The notes beneath the pieces are model-generated. The model had not been told where the DNA came from. It saw only the letters and a list, made by a program, of their open reading frames with translations, and did no database searches. The translations under genes and the position numbers were made by a program. From UBA7378 sp049611805 (GTDB lineage Bacteria; Pseudomonadota; Alphaproteobacteria; RS24): a DNA stretch of 43,096 bases. Of the stretch, positions 25,210-34,210 are shown piece after piece (position 1 is the stretch's first letter; each line of letters begins with the position of its first letter). The stretch lies in the NCBI GenBank assembly GCA_049611805.1, contig JBMZAX010000015.1:1-43096 (forward strand), written 5' to 3'.

Positions 25210-25884
25210 ATGGATAATCAGCCCCGCGTACTTCATCTCGATATAATTTCCGATGTTATCTGCCCATGGTGCTTCATCGGCAAGCGCAAACTCGACGCCG
25301 CGCTTGGTGATGTGGAGGATTTGCGGGTGAATTTGATCTGGCGGCCTTTCCAGCTTGATCCGACCACCCCGCCCGGCGGCTATGACCGCCGCAAGCAGAT
25401 GGAAGAGAGGTTCGGCAGTGATGGCGCCCGCAAGCTGGCGGATAATATTCTCGCCGCGGCAGACGGCACGGGAATTAATTTTGCTTTCGACAAGATTGAA
25501 CGCACACCAAACACGCTGAACGCGCATCGCCTCATTCGCTGGGCGGCCAGCACGGGCCGTCAGCATCAGGTGGCGGAATCGCTTTTCTGCCGTTATTTCG
25601 AGCGCGGCGAAGATGTCGGGCAAAATCAAGTGTTGCTGGATATTGCCGCCGAAAACGAAATGGATACCGATTTGGTCGCGCGGCTGTTGGACAGCGACGC
25701 CGATGTTCAAGAGACCCGGAATGATGACGCCGCCGCCCGCGACCTTGGCGTGGCGGGGGTTCCGGCGTTTCTGGCCGGTGGCAAATTTCTGCTGATGGGC
25801 GCTCAAGACAGCGACCGGCTGACACGGTTTTTCAAAAAAGCCGATGAAAAACTGGCCGCGCAGGAAACCGAAGAGGCGGGCTAA
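25210..25884 (+). CDS. DsbA-family protein, FrnE type
   Basis: A 224-residue thioredoxin-fold protein of the FrnE/2-hydroxychromene isomerase branch. It has the active-site CPWC (Cys18, Cys21) in VICPWCFIGKRKL, a helical insertion, then GVAGVPAFLAGGKF with the cis-Pro. There is no signal peptide, so it is cytoplasmic. Known relatives act as disulfide oxidoreductases or isomerases linked to stress or polyketide metabolism. AGGAGAG lies just before the ATG. A perfect TTGACA (25162-25167) lies upstream, but no good -10 follows it. Its stop overlaps the mfd stop by two bases, convergent. Confidence 0.87.
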   Translation: MDNQPRVLHLDIISDVICPWCFIGKRKLDAALGDVEDLRVNLIWRPFQLDPTTPPGGYDRRKQMEERFGSDGARKLADNILAAADGTGINFAFDKIERTPNTLNAHRLIRWAASTGRQHQVAESLFCRYFERGEDVGQNQVLLDIAAENEMDTDLVARLLDSDADVQETRNDDAAARDLGVAGVPAFLAGGKFLLMGAQDSDRLTRFFKKADEKLAAQETEEAG

Positions 25885-28800
25885 CCGGCCCGGGCGATTT
25901 CGGCGAGCTTGCGCGACACCTGCCGCACATGGGCAAGGCGAGCTTCGGCATCTTCGTTTTTCATGCGAAACACAAGGCTCTGGTCGGGGCGTAATTTCAC
26001 CTCATCCTGATTTTGCGCGACATAATCAAGCAGGCCGTCGACATTTTTGAATGTGCGGTCTTTGAAGAAAACCGCCGCCCCTTTCGGCCCGGCATCTATT
26101 TTTTCCACGCCCGCACGCAGGCAATCGCCCTTGATGACAAGAATATCGAGCAGATGTTTGACTTCCGGCGGCAGCGCGCCGAAGCGGTCGACCAGTTCCA
26201 CAGCAAAGGCATCTATCGCGCTGCGGTCTTCCAAATCGGGCAGCCGCCGGTAAAGCCCCATGCGCAAATCGAGGGCGGGCACATAAGCTTCCGGAATCAT
26301 CACGGAAATGCCGGCATTGATTTGCGGCGACCAGCTGCGGTCGGTTTCCACGCCCTGCTGATTGGCGACCGCCTCTTCCAGCATGGTTTGGTAAAGTTCA
26401 AACCCAACCTCCTTGATATGGCCGGATTGTTCTTCACCGACCAGATTGCCGGCGCCACGCAAGTCAAGGTCATAACTCGCAAGGTTAAACCCGGCACCGA
26501 GGCTGTCGAGCGACTGCATAACCTTCAAGCGTTTCTCCGCCGCTTCCGTTAACCCATTGGTTTCATTATAAGTTAAATAGGCATAGGCACGGGTTTTTGA
26601 CCGCCCGACACGGCCGCGCATCTGGTAAAGCTGTGCCAGCCCGAACATATCGGCGCGATGAATGATGATGGTGTTGACCGAGGGTATATCGAGGCCGCTT
26701 TCGATAATCGAGGTCGAAACCAAAATGTCATATGTGCCCTGATAAAAGGCGGTCATGCGTTCTTCAAGGTCGCCGCCCGACATCTGGCCGTGCGCTGTGA
26801 TGAACCGCGCTTCGGGCACATCCGTGGACAGAAAATCCGTAATCTCCTTAATGTCGGAAATGCGCGGCACGATGATGAAGCTCTGTCCGGCGCGATATTT
26901 CTCGCGCAACAGCGCTTCACGCAGGCTCACCCCGTCAAACGGGCTGACATAAGTACGCACGGCCAGCCGGTCGACGGGCGGCGTTGCAATAATCGACAGG
27001 TCGCGCACGCCCGTCATCGCCATTTGCAAAGTGCGCGGAATGGGGGTGGCGGTCAGCGTCAGCACATGCACTTCGTTGCGCAAGTTTTTGAGCCGCTCCT
27101 TATGGGCGACGCCGAAATGCTGTTCCTCATCGACAACAACCAGCCCCAGCCGTTTGAAGCTTATGTTTTTCGACAGCAGCGCATGGGTGCCGATGATGAT
27201 ATCCACCTCCCCCTCGGCGAGACCGGTGCGCGTTTGTGCGCCATCTTTGGCCGATACCAGACGCGACAACTCGCGCACGACCACCGGCAAATCTTTAAAC
27301 CGCGCAGAAAAAGTTTGCATGTGCTGGCGCGCCAAAAGCGTGGTCGGCGCGATAATCGCCACCTGCTTGCCGGAAATCGCGGCAATAAACGCAGCGCGCA
27401 GGGCAACTTCGGTTTTGCCGAAACCGACATCGCCACAAACCAGCCGATCCATCGGTTTGCCGCTTGCCAGATCGTCCACCACGGCTTCAATGGCCGAAAG
27501 CTGGTCTTCGGTTTCCTCAAAGGCGAAGCGGGCGCAAAATTCCTCATAAAGATTGTCGCCGACAAACAGTTTTTCGCCTTCGCGCATGGCGCGCGCCGCG
27601 GCTGTCTTGATCAGCTCTTCGGCGATAATATTCAGCTTTTCCTTGAGTTTTGCCTTGCGCATTTGCCATGCGCCGCCGCCGATTTTATCCAGCGTCACGC
27701 TCATATCATCGCCGCCGAAACGACTGAGCAGTTCAATATTTTCGACCGGCAAAAACAGCCGCGCATCGCCGTGGTAAACAAGCTTCAGGCAATCATGCGG
27801 CGCGCCGTCGACATCAATCGTCTGCAGGCCCTCAAACCGGCCAATGCCATGCTCGACATGCACCACATGATCGCCCACCGAAAGGCTGGCGGCTTCGGTG
27901 AGGAAATTATCCGCGCGTTTGCGGCGCTGGCGGTGCACCATGCGGTCGCCCAAAATATCCTGCTCGCTGACAACGGCCAGCGTGTCGGTTTCAAAGCCTT
28001 CATCGAGCCCGAAATCGGCAATCGCGCACACGCCGGTCGGCAGTGCCGCCACATCCGTCCAGCTTGCAACCATACGAATGTCGCGCGCGCCGTGTTCTTC
28101 CAGAACGGTTGTCATGCGGTCGCGCGCGCCCGCGCTCCAGCAAACCAGCAGCACTTTTTTGTTGGCGTTTTGCAAGGCCGACAAATGCGCGATGAAGCTG
28201 TCAAAGACATTGACCCCGTCCATGCCGCGTTCGGCGGCAAAGTTTTTCCCCATGCGCGCGCCAAAGTCTTCGCTTTCGGCATCGGGGCGGGCATAGCCGT
28301 CCAACGTTACCCAGGTGACGCGGTCAAGCGTTGCCTGCCACACCTCGTCGGTCAGATAGAGATGTTCCGGTGGCAGCGGTTTAATCGTGCCGCCCTGCCC
28401 CGGTTTGTCGTGCATCGCTTCTTCGCGCGCCGTGTAATAATCGCGGATCTGCTCGGCGCGTTCCCGATAGGCATTGCCGGTTTGCGGGTCGGTGAAATAG
28501 ACGCCTGCCCCGAAATGGTCGAAGGCGGTATCGAGCTTTTCGTAAAACAGCGGCAACCAGTGTTCCATGCCCTGATAGCGCGCGCCCGCGCTGATGGCTT
28601 CATAAAGCGGGTCGTGATCGGTCACGGCCCCGAATGTCGTTGTATAGCCGCGCCGAAAGCGTGACACAGCCTCATCATTCAGATGTATCTCTCCGGCGGG
28701 AAACAGGAAAATCTCGTCGCATTGTTCTTTGCTGCGCTGGGTTTCGGGGTCAAAACTGCGGATGGACTCAAGCGTCTGGCCGAACATGTCAAGCCGCACG

Positions 28801-29351
28801 GGGCTGGCACTGCCGGGCGGAAACAGGTCGATAATCCCGCCGCGCACGGCGAAATCACCGGGCTCCATCACGGTCGAACAGCGGCTATAGCCATTGGCCG
28901 AGAGAAATTCGACCAGCCCTTGCGTATCAAGGTCTTGGCCGGGGCGTGCCTGAAACACGCGTTCGCCAATCAGCTCGCGCGGCGGCACATATTGCATCAT
29001 GGCCGAGACGGTGGTGAGCACAATATGGGCACTGCCCGCCAGCGCCGGCAGGCGCGCCAAAGTCGCCATGCGGGTGGCACTTGCCATGGGTTGTGGCGAC
29101 AAGCGGTCGTAAGGCAAACAATCCCATGCCGGAAATTCGACAATTGGCAGGTCGGGCGCGAAAAAGCCGAGCGCGCGCGACAGGCTGGCCAGCGCGCCGG
29201 CATCGCGGGCGACATAGACACAGCGGTCGCCGTGAAACCGTGCCAGATCCGATATGACGAGTGCGCGATAGCCCTCCGGCACGCCGCCGATAATATGGCG
29301 GCCCTTTTCGGCAATCATGCGGGGCAGGAAATCAGGCGCGGCGGCAGTCAC
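25881..29351 (-). CDS. mfd: Transcription-repair coupling factor Mfd
   Basis: A 1156-residue translocase of normal length. It has UvrB-like domains (about 1-350), the RNA polymerase-interacting domain (about 490-560, starting GDHVVHVEHGIGRFEG), and a RecG-like motor with Walker A GDVGFGKT (640-647), VVVDEEQHFG and SGLDIPSVNTII. The TRCF C-terminal domain (about 1000-1110) follows. It pushes stalled RNA polymerase off damaged DNA and recruits UvrA. sdhE is 16 bases upstream on the same strand and recG is divergent from sdhE, the standard alphaproteobacterial recG/sdhE/mfd arrangement. Confidence 0.96.
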   Translation of the reverse strand: MTAAAPDFLPRMIAEKGRHIIGGVPEGYRALVISDLARFHGDRCVYVARDAGALASLSRALGFFAPDLPIVEFPAWDCLPYDRLSPQPMASATRMATLARLPALAGSAHIVLTTVSAMMQYVPPRELIGERVFQARPGQDLDTQGLVEFLSANGYSRCSTVMEPGDFAVRGGIIDLFPPGSASPVRLDMFGQTLESIRSFDPETQRSKEQCDEIFLFPAGEIHLNDEAVSRFRRGYTTTFGAVTDHDPLYEAISAGARYQGMEHWLPLFYEKLDTAFDHFGAGVYFTDPQTGNAYRERAEQIRDYYTAREEAMHDKPGQGGTIKPLPPEHLYLTDEVWQATLDRVTWVTLDGYARPDAESEDFGARMGKNFAAERGMDGVNVFDSFIAHLSALQNANKKVLLVCWSAGARDRMTTVLEEHGARDIRMVASWTDVAALPTGVCAIADFGLDEGFETDTLAVVSEQDILGDRMVHRQRRKRADNFLTEAASLSVGDHVVHVEHGIGRFEGLQTIDVDGAPHDCLKLVYHGDARLFLPVENIELLSRFGGDDMSVTLDKIGGGAWQMRKAKLKEKLNIIAEELIKTAAARAMREGEKLFVGDNLYEEFCARFAFEETEDQLSAIEAVVDDLASGKPMDRLVCGDVGFGKTEVALRAAFIAAISGKQVAIIAPTTLLARQHMQTFSARFKDLPVVVRELSRLVSAKDGAQTRTGLAEGEVDIIIGTHALLSKNISFKRLGLVVVDEEQHFGVAHKERLKNLRNEVHVLTLTATPIPRTLQMAMTGVRDLSIIATPPVDRLAVRTYVSPFDGVSLREALLREKYRAGQSFIIVPRISDIKEITDFLSTDVPEARFITAHGQMSGGDLEERMTAFYQGTYDILVSTSIIESGLDIPSVNTIIIHRADMFGLAQLYQMRGRVGRSKTRAYAYLTYNETNGLTEAAEKRLKVMQSLDSLGAGFNLASYDLDLRGAGNLVGEEQSGHIKEVGFELYQTMLEEAVANQQGVETDRSWSPQINAGISVMIPEAYVPALDLRMGLYRRLPDLEDRSAIDAFAVELVDRFGALPPEVKHLLDILVIKGDCLRAGVEKIDAGPKGAAVFFKDRTFKNVDGLLDYVAQNQDEVKLRPDQSLVFRMKNEDAEARLAHVRQVSRKLAEIARAG

Positions 29352-29367
29352 AAAATCTCCCGTCCGT

Positions 29368-29640
29368 TTAATCGGTGGGGTTCATATGGGCGAGGCTCAA
29401 AAGCGCATCGAGTAGGGGCGAGCGCAATTCTTCGGGCACTTGTTCGCGTCCGGTCGCCCAGGAAAACAGCTTGTCATCGGGCAATTCCAGAATGCGCTCA
29501 TAATCATCCAGCTCGGCGTCGGAAAGCCCGTCAAGCACATGCTCGGCAAAACGCCCGAACACAATATCCATCTCGCGGATACCGCGATGGCGCGAGCGGT
29601 ATTCGAGTTTGCGGAGGCGGGCCTGTTTGGTTTCTGACAT
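29368..29640 (-). CDS. sdhE: FAD assembly factor SdhE
   Basis: A 90-residue SdhE/Sdh5-family protein with the signature RHRGIREMD (RGxxE, residues 18-25) and ERILELPDDKLFSWATG. It promotes covalent flavinylation of succinate dehydrogenase (and fumarate reductase) flavoprotein. The ATG at 29640 sits in a CATG that also forms an ATG on the other strand. Longer open frames overlap recG and are rejected. It is probably transcribed with mfd and divergently from recG. Confidence 0.92.
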   Translation of the reverse strand: MSETKQARLRKLEYRSRHRGIREMDIVFGRFAEHVLDGLSDAELDDYERILELPDDKLFSWATGREQVPEELRSPLLDALLSLAHMNPTD

Positions 29641-29752
29641 GCGGGGAATCCTTCTATATTGTGGTGTTATAAAGCGAGTTTCGACCGCTGTCATCGTCTG
29701 GACAAGAAAGGCGGTTCGGACACCAAACCGAGCCGGGCGGCAGGAGGCAAAA

Positions 29753-31834
29753 ATTCGACCGGATATTCTAACGCCCCTCTTTGCGGATGCGACCACATTG
29801 CCGGGCATCGGGCCGAAGCTGGGCGTGACGCTGGAGAAATTTACAGGCCGCAAGCTTGTCGATTTGCTGTGGCATTTGCCGTCCGGATTGATCGACAGGC
29901 GCTACCGCCCTTCCCTTGCCGAGGTTGAAAGCGGGCGCATTGCCACTTTCGAGGTCGAGATTATCAAGCATATGCCGCCGCCGCGCCGGTCTTTGCCCTA
30001 TCGCGTGGCCTGCCAAAACGACACCGGATTTTTGACCCTTGTTTTCTTCCATGCCAAGGGCGACTGGCTGAAGCGCGCGCTGCCCGTGGGTGAAAAACGC
30101 ATGATTTCCGGCCGCGTTGACCGGTTTCGCGACCAGTTGCAAATGACCCATCCCGACCACATGCTGACGCAGGCCGATTTTGACGCGCTGCCGATAATCG
30201 AGCCGGTTTATCCGCTGACCGCGGGCATTGCGGCAAAAACGTTGATGAAGGCGGTGCAGGCCGGATTGGGCGAGATTCCCGAACTTCCCGAATGGCAGGA
30301 TGCCGATTGGGTGGCGGCGCAAAACTGGATGCCGTGGCACGCGGCCATGCGCGCCGTGCATCAGCCCGAAACCGGCGATGCCCTGTCGCCCATGCATCCG
30401 GCGCGGGCGCGGCTGGCTTATGATGAATTGCTGGCGCACCAACTCACGCTGGCACTGGTGCGCCGCCAGAGACGGCGCGCTTCGGGCCGCAGTTTTCCGG
30501 GCCCCGGTGCCCTGCAAGCGCGCCTGACCGCGTTGTTGCCCTTCACGCTGACCGGTTCGCAACAAGAAGCTCTGGCCGATATCGCGGCCGATATGGGCAA
30601 GCCCCAGCGCATGTTGCGCCTGTTGCAGGGCGATGTCGGCAGCGGCAAAACCATGGTGGCGCTGATTGCGATGATGCAGGCGGTGGATAATGGCGCGCAG
30701 GCCGTTTTGATGGCCCCGACCGAAATATTGGCGCTGCAACACGCCGAAACCATCGGCCCCTATCTTGATGAGCTGGGCATTGCGTGGGATGTCGTGATCG
30801 GCCGCAATCAGGGAAAACGGCGCAGTGACGCGCTGGCGCGACTGGCCGACGGCACCACCCGCCTCGCCATCGGCACGCATGCGCTGTTCCAGTCGGAGAT
30901 TGAATTTCAGGATTTGGGCATGGCGGTGGTTGACGAGCAACACCGCTTCGGCGTGCAGCAAAGGCTGGCCCTGTCGGATAAGGGCGACGGCGTTGATGTG
31001 CTGGTGATGACGGCCACGCCCATTCCGCGCACGCTCACGTTGACAGCCTATGGCGATATGGATGTTTCGCGCATGACCGAGAAACCGCCCGGGCGCAAAC
31101 CTGTTGATACGCGGCTTATCGGCTTTGAGCGCTATGACGACATTGTCGCCAATCTGAAAAACATTATCCGGCAGAAGCAGCAGGTTTATTGGGTGTGCCC
31201 GCTGGTCAAGGAAAGCGACGCCAGCGACCTTGCCGCGGCCGAGGCGCGCCATGCGGCACTGGCCGAAATTTACGGGCCCCAAGTCGGGCTGGTGCACGGG
31301 CAGATGAAACCGGCGGAAAAAGACGCGGTGATGGAAAAATTCCAGCGCGGCGAGATTTCCATATTGGTGGCGACCACGGTGATCGAAGTGGGGGTGAATG
31401 TGCCCGCGGCGACGGTGATGATTATCGAGCATGCCGAACGCTTCGGGCTGGCCCAATTGCACCAATTGCGCGGTCGGGTTGGTCGCGGCGCCGATAAATC
31501 GAGCTGTATTTTGTTATATCACGGGCGGTTGGGCGAAATTGCTCAACGCCGACTTGAAATTATGCGGCAAACTGACGACGGATTCCTGATTTCCGAGGAA
31601 GATTTGCGCCTGCGCGGGGCCGGTGAAGTGCTGGGCACGCGCCAGAGCGGTCTGCCAAATTTCCGTCTGGCCGATATTGAAGTTCATGCGGAACTTTTGC
31701 CGGCTGTGCATGATGATGTTAAACTGTTACTTGAAGTCGATCCAACGCTTCAGAATAATCGCGGTAAAGCCATAAGAACATTGCTTTATTTATTTCAGCG
31801 CGACGCGGCTATTCGCTATCTGACATCAGGATGA
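29753..31834 (+). CDS. recG: ATP-dependent DNA helicase RecG, likely ATT start
   Basis: A 693-residue branch-migration helicase: wedge/OB domain (about 1-230), Walker A GDVGSGKT (293-300), DEQHRFG, TATPIPRT, GRVGRG and the TRG region. It rescues stalled forks. Start choice: the family N-terminus (RPDILTPLFADATTLPGIG) begins at an ATT codon (29753), five bases after a perfect AGGAGG (29742-29747). No ATG, GTG or TTG lies in frame between 29639 and that point. The in-frame ATG at 29639 would add 38 residues unlike RecG and overlaps the divergent sdhE start. From ATT the length equals the family norm. The 3' end overlaps the convergent DUF502 gene by nine bases. Confidence 0.93.
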   Translation: MRPDILTPLFADATTLPGIGPKLGVTLEKFTGRKLVDLLWHLPSGLIDRRYRPSLAEVESGRIATFEVEIIKHMPPPRRSLPYRVACQNDTGFLTLVFFHAKGDWLKRALPVGEKRMISGRVDRFRDQLQMTHPDHMLTQADFDALPIIEPVYPLTAGIAAKTLMKAVQAGLGEIPELPEWQDADWVAAQNWMPWHAAMRAVHQPETGDALSPMHPARARLAYDELLAHQLTLALVRRQRRRASGRSFPGPGALQARLTALLPFTLTGSQQEALADIAADMGKPQRMLRLLQGDVGSGKTMVALIAMMQAVDNGAQAVLMAPTEILALQHAETIGPYLDELGIAWDVVIGRNQGKRRSDALARLADGTTRLAIGTHALFQSEIEFQDLGMAVVDEQHRFGVQQRLALSDKGDGVDVLVMTATPIPRTLTLTAYGDMDVSRMTEKPPGRKPVDTRLIGFERYDDIVANLKNIIRQKQQVYWVCPLVKESDASDLAAAEARHAALAEIYGPQVGLVHGQMKPAEKDAVMEKFQRGEISILVATTVIEVGVNVPAATVMIIEHAERFGLAQLHQLRGRVGRGADKSSCILLYHGRLGEIAQRRLEIMRQTDDGFLISEEDLRLRGAGEVLGTRQSGLPNFRLADIEVHAELLPAVHDDVKLLLEVDPTLQNNRGKAIRTLLYLFQRDAAIRYLTSG

Positions 31835-32467
31835 GCTGGCTTCCTTATCCGCCAGACCGGCGGAAATGACCAGCCGCGCGCCTTCTTCAACCGTCATATC
31901 AAGTATCTTGATTTCCGCCTTGGGCACGAAAAGCAGGAATCCGGAGGTCGGATTTGGCGTTGTCGGCAGAAATACGCTGATCATCTCCTCGCCCGTCGCC
32001 TCATTCACGCGAATATCGGCGGTTTTGGTCACAAAGGCGATGGCATGCAGCCCCCGGCGCGGATATTCGATAAGCGCGACTTGCGAAAACTGGTCGTCTT
32101 CGCGCATGGCGGTCTGAAATATCTGCTTGAGCGCGGTATAGACCGAGCCGACCACCGGCATTTGCCGGATAACGCGATCGGCAAAGCTGAGCAGGCTGCG
32201 GCCCAGAAAATTCGCCGTGAAACCGCCAATAATCGTCAGCACGATAAGCGCCAGCACCAGGCCTGTGCCGGGCAATTCAACCGGCAGATAGGATTCCGGC
32301 CGATATTGCGTCGGGATCCATGGCGTGAACCAATTGTCGAGAATTTCGACAAACCACAGCACAAGATAAAAGGTGATGAAGATCGGCGCGGTAACCACCA
32401 GCCCGGTCAGGAAATAGGTGCGCAAAATGGTCAGCAGCGTGCGGCGCGGTGGCGATTCTTCTTGCAT
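31826..32467 (-). CDS. DUF502 family membrane protein
   Basis: A protein of 213 residues from the ATG at 32467. ATGs at 32479 and 32503 are also in frame. Two membrane segments (about 12-38, TYFLTGLVVTAPIFITFYL, and about 65-88, LVLALIVLTIIGGF) enclose a short loop with a WIP motif. A conserved cytoplasmic domain follows with MPVVGSVYTALKQIFQT, PRRGLHAIAFVT and SVFLPTTPNPTSGFLLFVP. DUF502 proteins are widespread, of unknown role, and in Alphaproteobacteria commonly sit next to recG. The C-terminus overlaps the recG end tail to tail. Confidence 0.88.
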   Translation of the reverse strand: MQEESPPRRTLLTILRTYFLTGLVVTAPIFITFYLVLWFVEILDNWFTPWIPTQYRPESYLPVELPGTGLVLALIVLTIIGGFTANFLGRSLLSFADRVIRQMPVVGSVYTALKQIFQTAMREDDQFSQVALIEYPRRGLHAIAFVTKTADIRVNEATGEEMISVFLPTTPNPTSGFLLFVPKAEIKILDMTVEEGARLVISAGLADKEASSS

Positions 32468-32509
32468 TCTTATATACATGCCAGAATATCGGATAATAGG
32501 CAATTAACC

Positions 32510-33502
32510 ATGACACCACCGCAAGAAGCTTCCGATTTCACCCGCGCGCTCGACGCCTTATGCACCACCCATTTGGGCGGGCCGATGAGCGACTGCGCGC
32601 GGCTTTCGGGCGGCGCGAGCCAGGAAAGCTATCGTTTTGCCTGTGCGGGCGAGATTTTCGTGCTGCGCCGCCCGCCCGGTGGCGTCGCCAAAACCACGGG
32701 CAGCAACGCGCTTTCCATGACGGATGAGGCGCACACGCTGGCGCGCGTTTATGCGGCGGGCGTGGCGGTGCCGCAGGTCGTGCATATTTGCGCGCCCGAA
32801 GACGCGGTGGGTCCGGGCTATATTATGCGCTTCATCGAGGGGCAGACGATTGCGCGCAAAATTCTGCGCGATGATGACTTTGCCGATTTGCGCCCCAAAC
32901 TCGCCGCGCAATGCGGCACCATGCTGGCGCGCCTGCACGCGCTTGAAACGCAAGACATGGCGGGCCTGCCCAGCTCTGATGCCACGGGCGAACTGGGCAA
33001 ATATACCGAGATTTTGCGCGCGGTCGGCCACCCGCATCCGGTTTTTGAATTGGCAATCAAATGGTTGGCCGACAATGTGCCGCCCTCGCAGGCGCGCTGC
33101 CTTGTGCATGGCGATTTTCGCATGGGCAATCTGATAGTCGCGCCCGAACAGGGCGTGGTCGCCATTCTCGATTGGGAGCTGGCCCATATTGGCGACCCGA
33201 TGGAAGATCTGGGCTGGCCCTGCGTGCCCTCATGGCGGTTCGGCCAGCATCAAAATCCGGTCGGCGGCTTCGGCCAACGCGAAGATTTCTACGCCGCTTA
33301 CGAGGCCGCAGGCGGCACGATTGACCGCGCGGCGGTGCGCTTCTGGGAAATTCTGGGCACGCTCAAATGGGGCATTATGTGCACCATGATGGCGACGGCC
33401 TTCACATCCGGTGCCGACCGCACGGTGGAGCGCGCGGCGATCGGGCGGCGCGCATCGGAAACCGAGATTGATTTGCTGCGCATGCTGGAGGGGCAGGACT
33501 GA
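32510..33502 (+). CDS. APH-family phosphotransferase (ACAD10-like kinase)
   Basis: A 330-residue protein-kinase-like enzyme: N-lobe with LSGGASQESYRFACAG and FVLRRPPGG, Brenner motif LVHGDFRMGN (His200, Asp202, Asn207), and ILDWELAHIGDPMEDLGW (Asp221, the DFG equivalent). Known relatives belong to the aminoglycoside phosphotransferase superfamily. The branch next to acyl-CoA dehydrogenases (ACAD10/11) phosphorylates small 4-hydroxy acids or acyl-CoA precursors. It is not a resistance enzyme by context. The following DUF6285-type gene is its usual partner. The ATG at 32510 gives the family N-terminus, and a longer frame would run through the divergent DUF502 gene. Confidence 0.85.
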   Translation: MTPPQEASDFTRALDALCTTHLGGPMSDCARLSGGASQESYRFACAGEIFVLRRPPGGVAKTTGSNALSMTDEAHTLARVYAAGVAVPQVVHICAPEDAVGPGYIMRFIEGQTIARKILRDDDFADLRPKLAAQCGTMLARLHALETQDMAGLPSSDATGELGKYTEILRAVGHPHPVFELAIKWLADNVPPSQARCLVHGDFRMGNLIVAPEQGVVAILDWELAHIGDPMEDLGWPCVPSWRFGQHQNPVGGFGQREDFYAAYEAAGGTIDRAAVRFWEILGTLKWGIMCTMMATAFTSGADRTVERAAIGRRASETEIDLLRMLEGQD

Positions 33503-33529
33503 TGCCCCCGACGTTAAAGGGAATTGATT

Positions 33530-33931
33530 ATGCAAGATAAGCCCGACATTGCCGATCTGATGCAGGCCGTGCGCGATTTCATCGGCGCGGAAATTGCGCC
33601 CGCCCTCACCGGCCATGGCGCGTTTTCGGCGCGCGTGGCGGGCAATGTTCTGGCGCTCATGCAGCGCGAGCTGGAGCTTGGCCCCGGCTTTCGCGCGGCC
33701 GAGCAGGCGCGCCTTGAGGCGCTGCTGGGCGAGACCGGCACGCTGGAGGCGCTGAACCGCGCTTTATGTGACAAAATTGCCAAAGGCGCGCTGGGTCTTG
33801 AAGATGAGGCCTTGATGGCGCATCTGAAACGCGCGACCATGGGCAAGCTGGCAATCGACCAGCCCACTTATGCGGGCTATAAAACCGCGCAAAGCAAGGG
33901 TTGGCCCGAAGAAGGTCAAGAGGAAGGTTGA
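33530..33931 (+). CDS. DUF6285-type protein
   Basis: A 133-residue all-helical protein: DIADLMQAVRDFIGAEIAPAL at the start, FSARVAGNVLALMQREL in the middle and AKGALGLEDEALMAHLKRAT near the end. This pattern matches small DUF6285 proteins that occur beside APH-like kinase and acyl-CoA dehydrogenase genes. No catalytic motif is known. AAGGGA lies seven to eight bases before the ATG at 33530. It is 27 bases after the kinase stop and co-oriented, so the two form an operon and are probably functional partners. The C-terminal tail is Glu/Gly-rich (EEGQEEG). Confidence 0.75.
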   Translation: MQDKPDIADLMQAVRDFIGAEIAPALTGHGAFSARVAGNVLALMQRELELGPGFRAAEQARLEALLGETGTLEALNRALCDKIAKGALGLEDEALMAHLKRATMGKLAIDQPTYAGYKTAQSKGWPEEGQEEG

Positions 33932-33983
33932 GTAGAAGGCTAAATACCACCCCACCCCGCCAATAAGAAAAACGGAGTTCACC

Positions 33984-34070
33984 ATGGCACACCGCATCAT
34001 CATTATTTTCACCGCCGCGACATTGCTGGCGGCCTGTTCCATCGACGTGCCCTTCGTGCCTGGCATTTAA
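33984..34070 (+). CDS. Tiny lipoprotein 1
   Basis: A 28-codon ORF with an almost complete lipoprotein signal: MAHR, hydrophobic core IIIIFTAATL, lipobox LAAC (Cys18). Only ten residues follow (VPFVPGI end). An ACGGAG Shine-Dalgarno precedes it at about ten bases. The mature peptide would be a lipid-anchored decapeptide. A paralogue lies 56 bases downstream with the same plan (MAQRII... LSAC ...VPF), and conservation between the two argues that both are real. Function unknown. Entericidin-like or envelope-stress roles are possible but unsupported. Confidence 0.65.
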   Translation: MAHRIIIIFTAATLLAACSIDVPFVPGI

Positions 34071-34126
34071 GGCATTAACGCTTAATCAACCCGCTCCGCC
34101 GCATAAGGAAAAAAACGGAGTGGAAA

Positions 34127-34210
34127 ATGGCACAACGCATCATCACAATTTTGTCGGCAACACTGCTTTCGGCTTGCGCCCTCGGCGTGCCGTTTATCCC
34201 GATAATTTAG
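34127..34210 (+). CDS. Tiny lipoprotein 2 (paralogue of 1)
   Basis: A 27-codon ORF: MAQRIITILSATLLSAC (Cys17 lipobox), then VPF and a hydrophobic end (IPII). The upstream leader (ATAAGG, A-run, ACGGAG) is also similar to that of copy 1, so the whole gene with its ribosome site was duplicated. The end overlaps the convergent DCC-family gene by four bases. Copies differ at many positions but keep the basic start, the lipobox and the VPF-x-P tail, which suggests selection on the peptide. Confidence 0.65.
   Translation: MAQRIITILSATLLSACALGVPFIPII

Noticed and set aside
26658..28664. Very long plus-strand open frame opposite mfd
   Set aside because: It mirrors the mfd coding strand in a GC-rich gene, its product is a low-complexity mix without domain signals, and mfd is unambiguous.
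29639..29752. ATG at 29639 as the recG start
   Set aside because: It would add 38 residues unlike any RecG, has no Shine-Dalgarno, and shares its bases with the divergent sdhE start codon.
29768..31465. Long minus-strand open frame opposite recG
   Set aside because: A codon-bias shadow of recG. No start signal or domain, and the RecG motifs are all on the plus strand.
32510..33502. Aminoglycoside resistance gene
   Set aside because: The Brenner motif fits the APH superfamily, but the sequence pattern and the DUF6285 partner match the ACAD10-like metabolic kinase branch.
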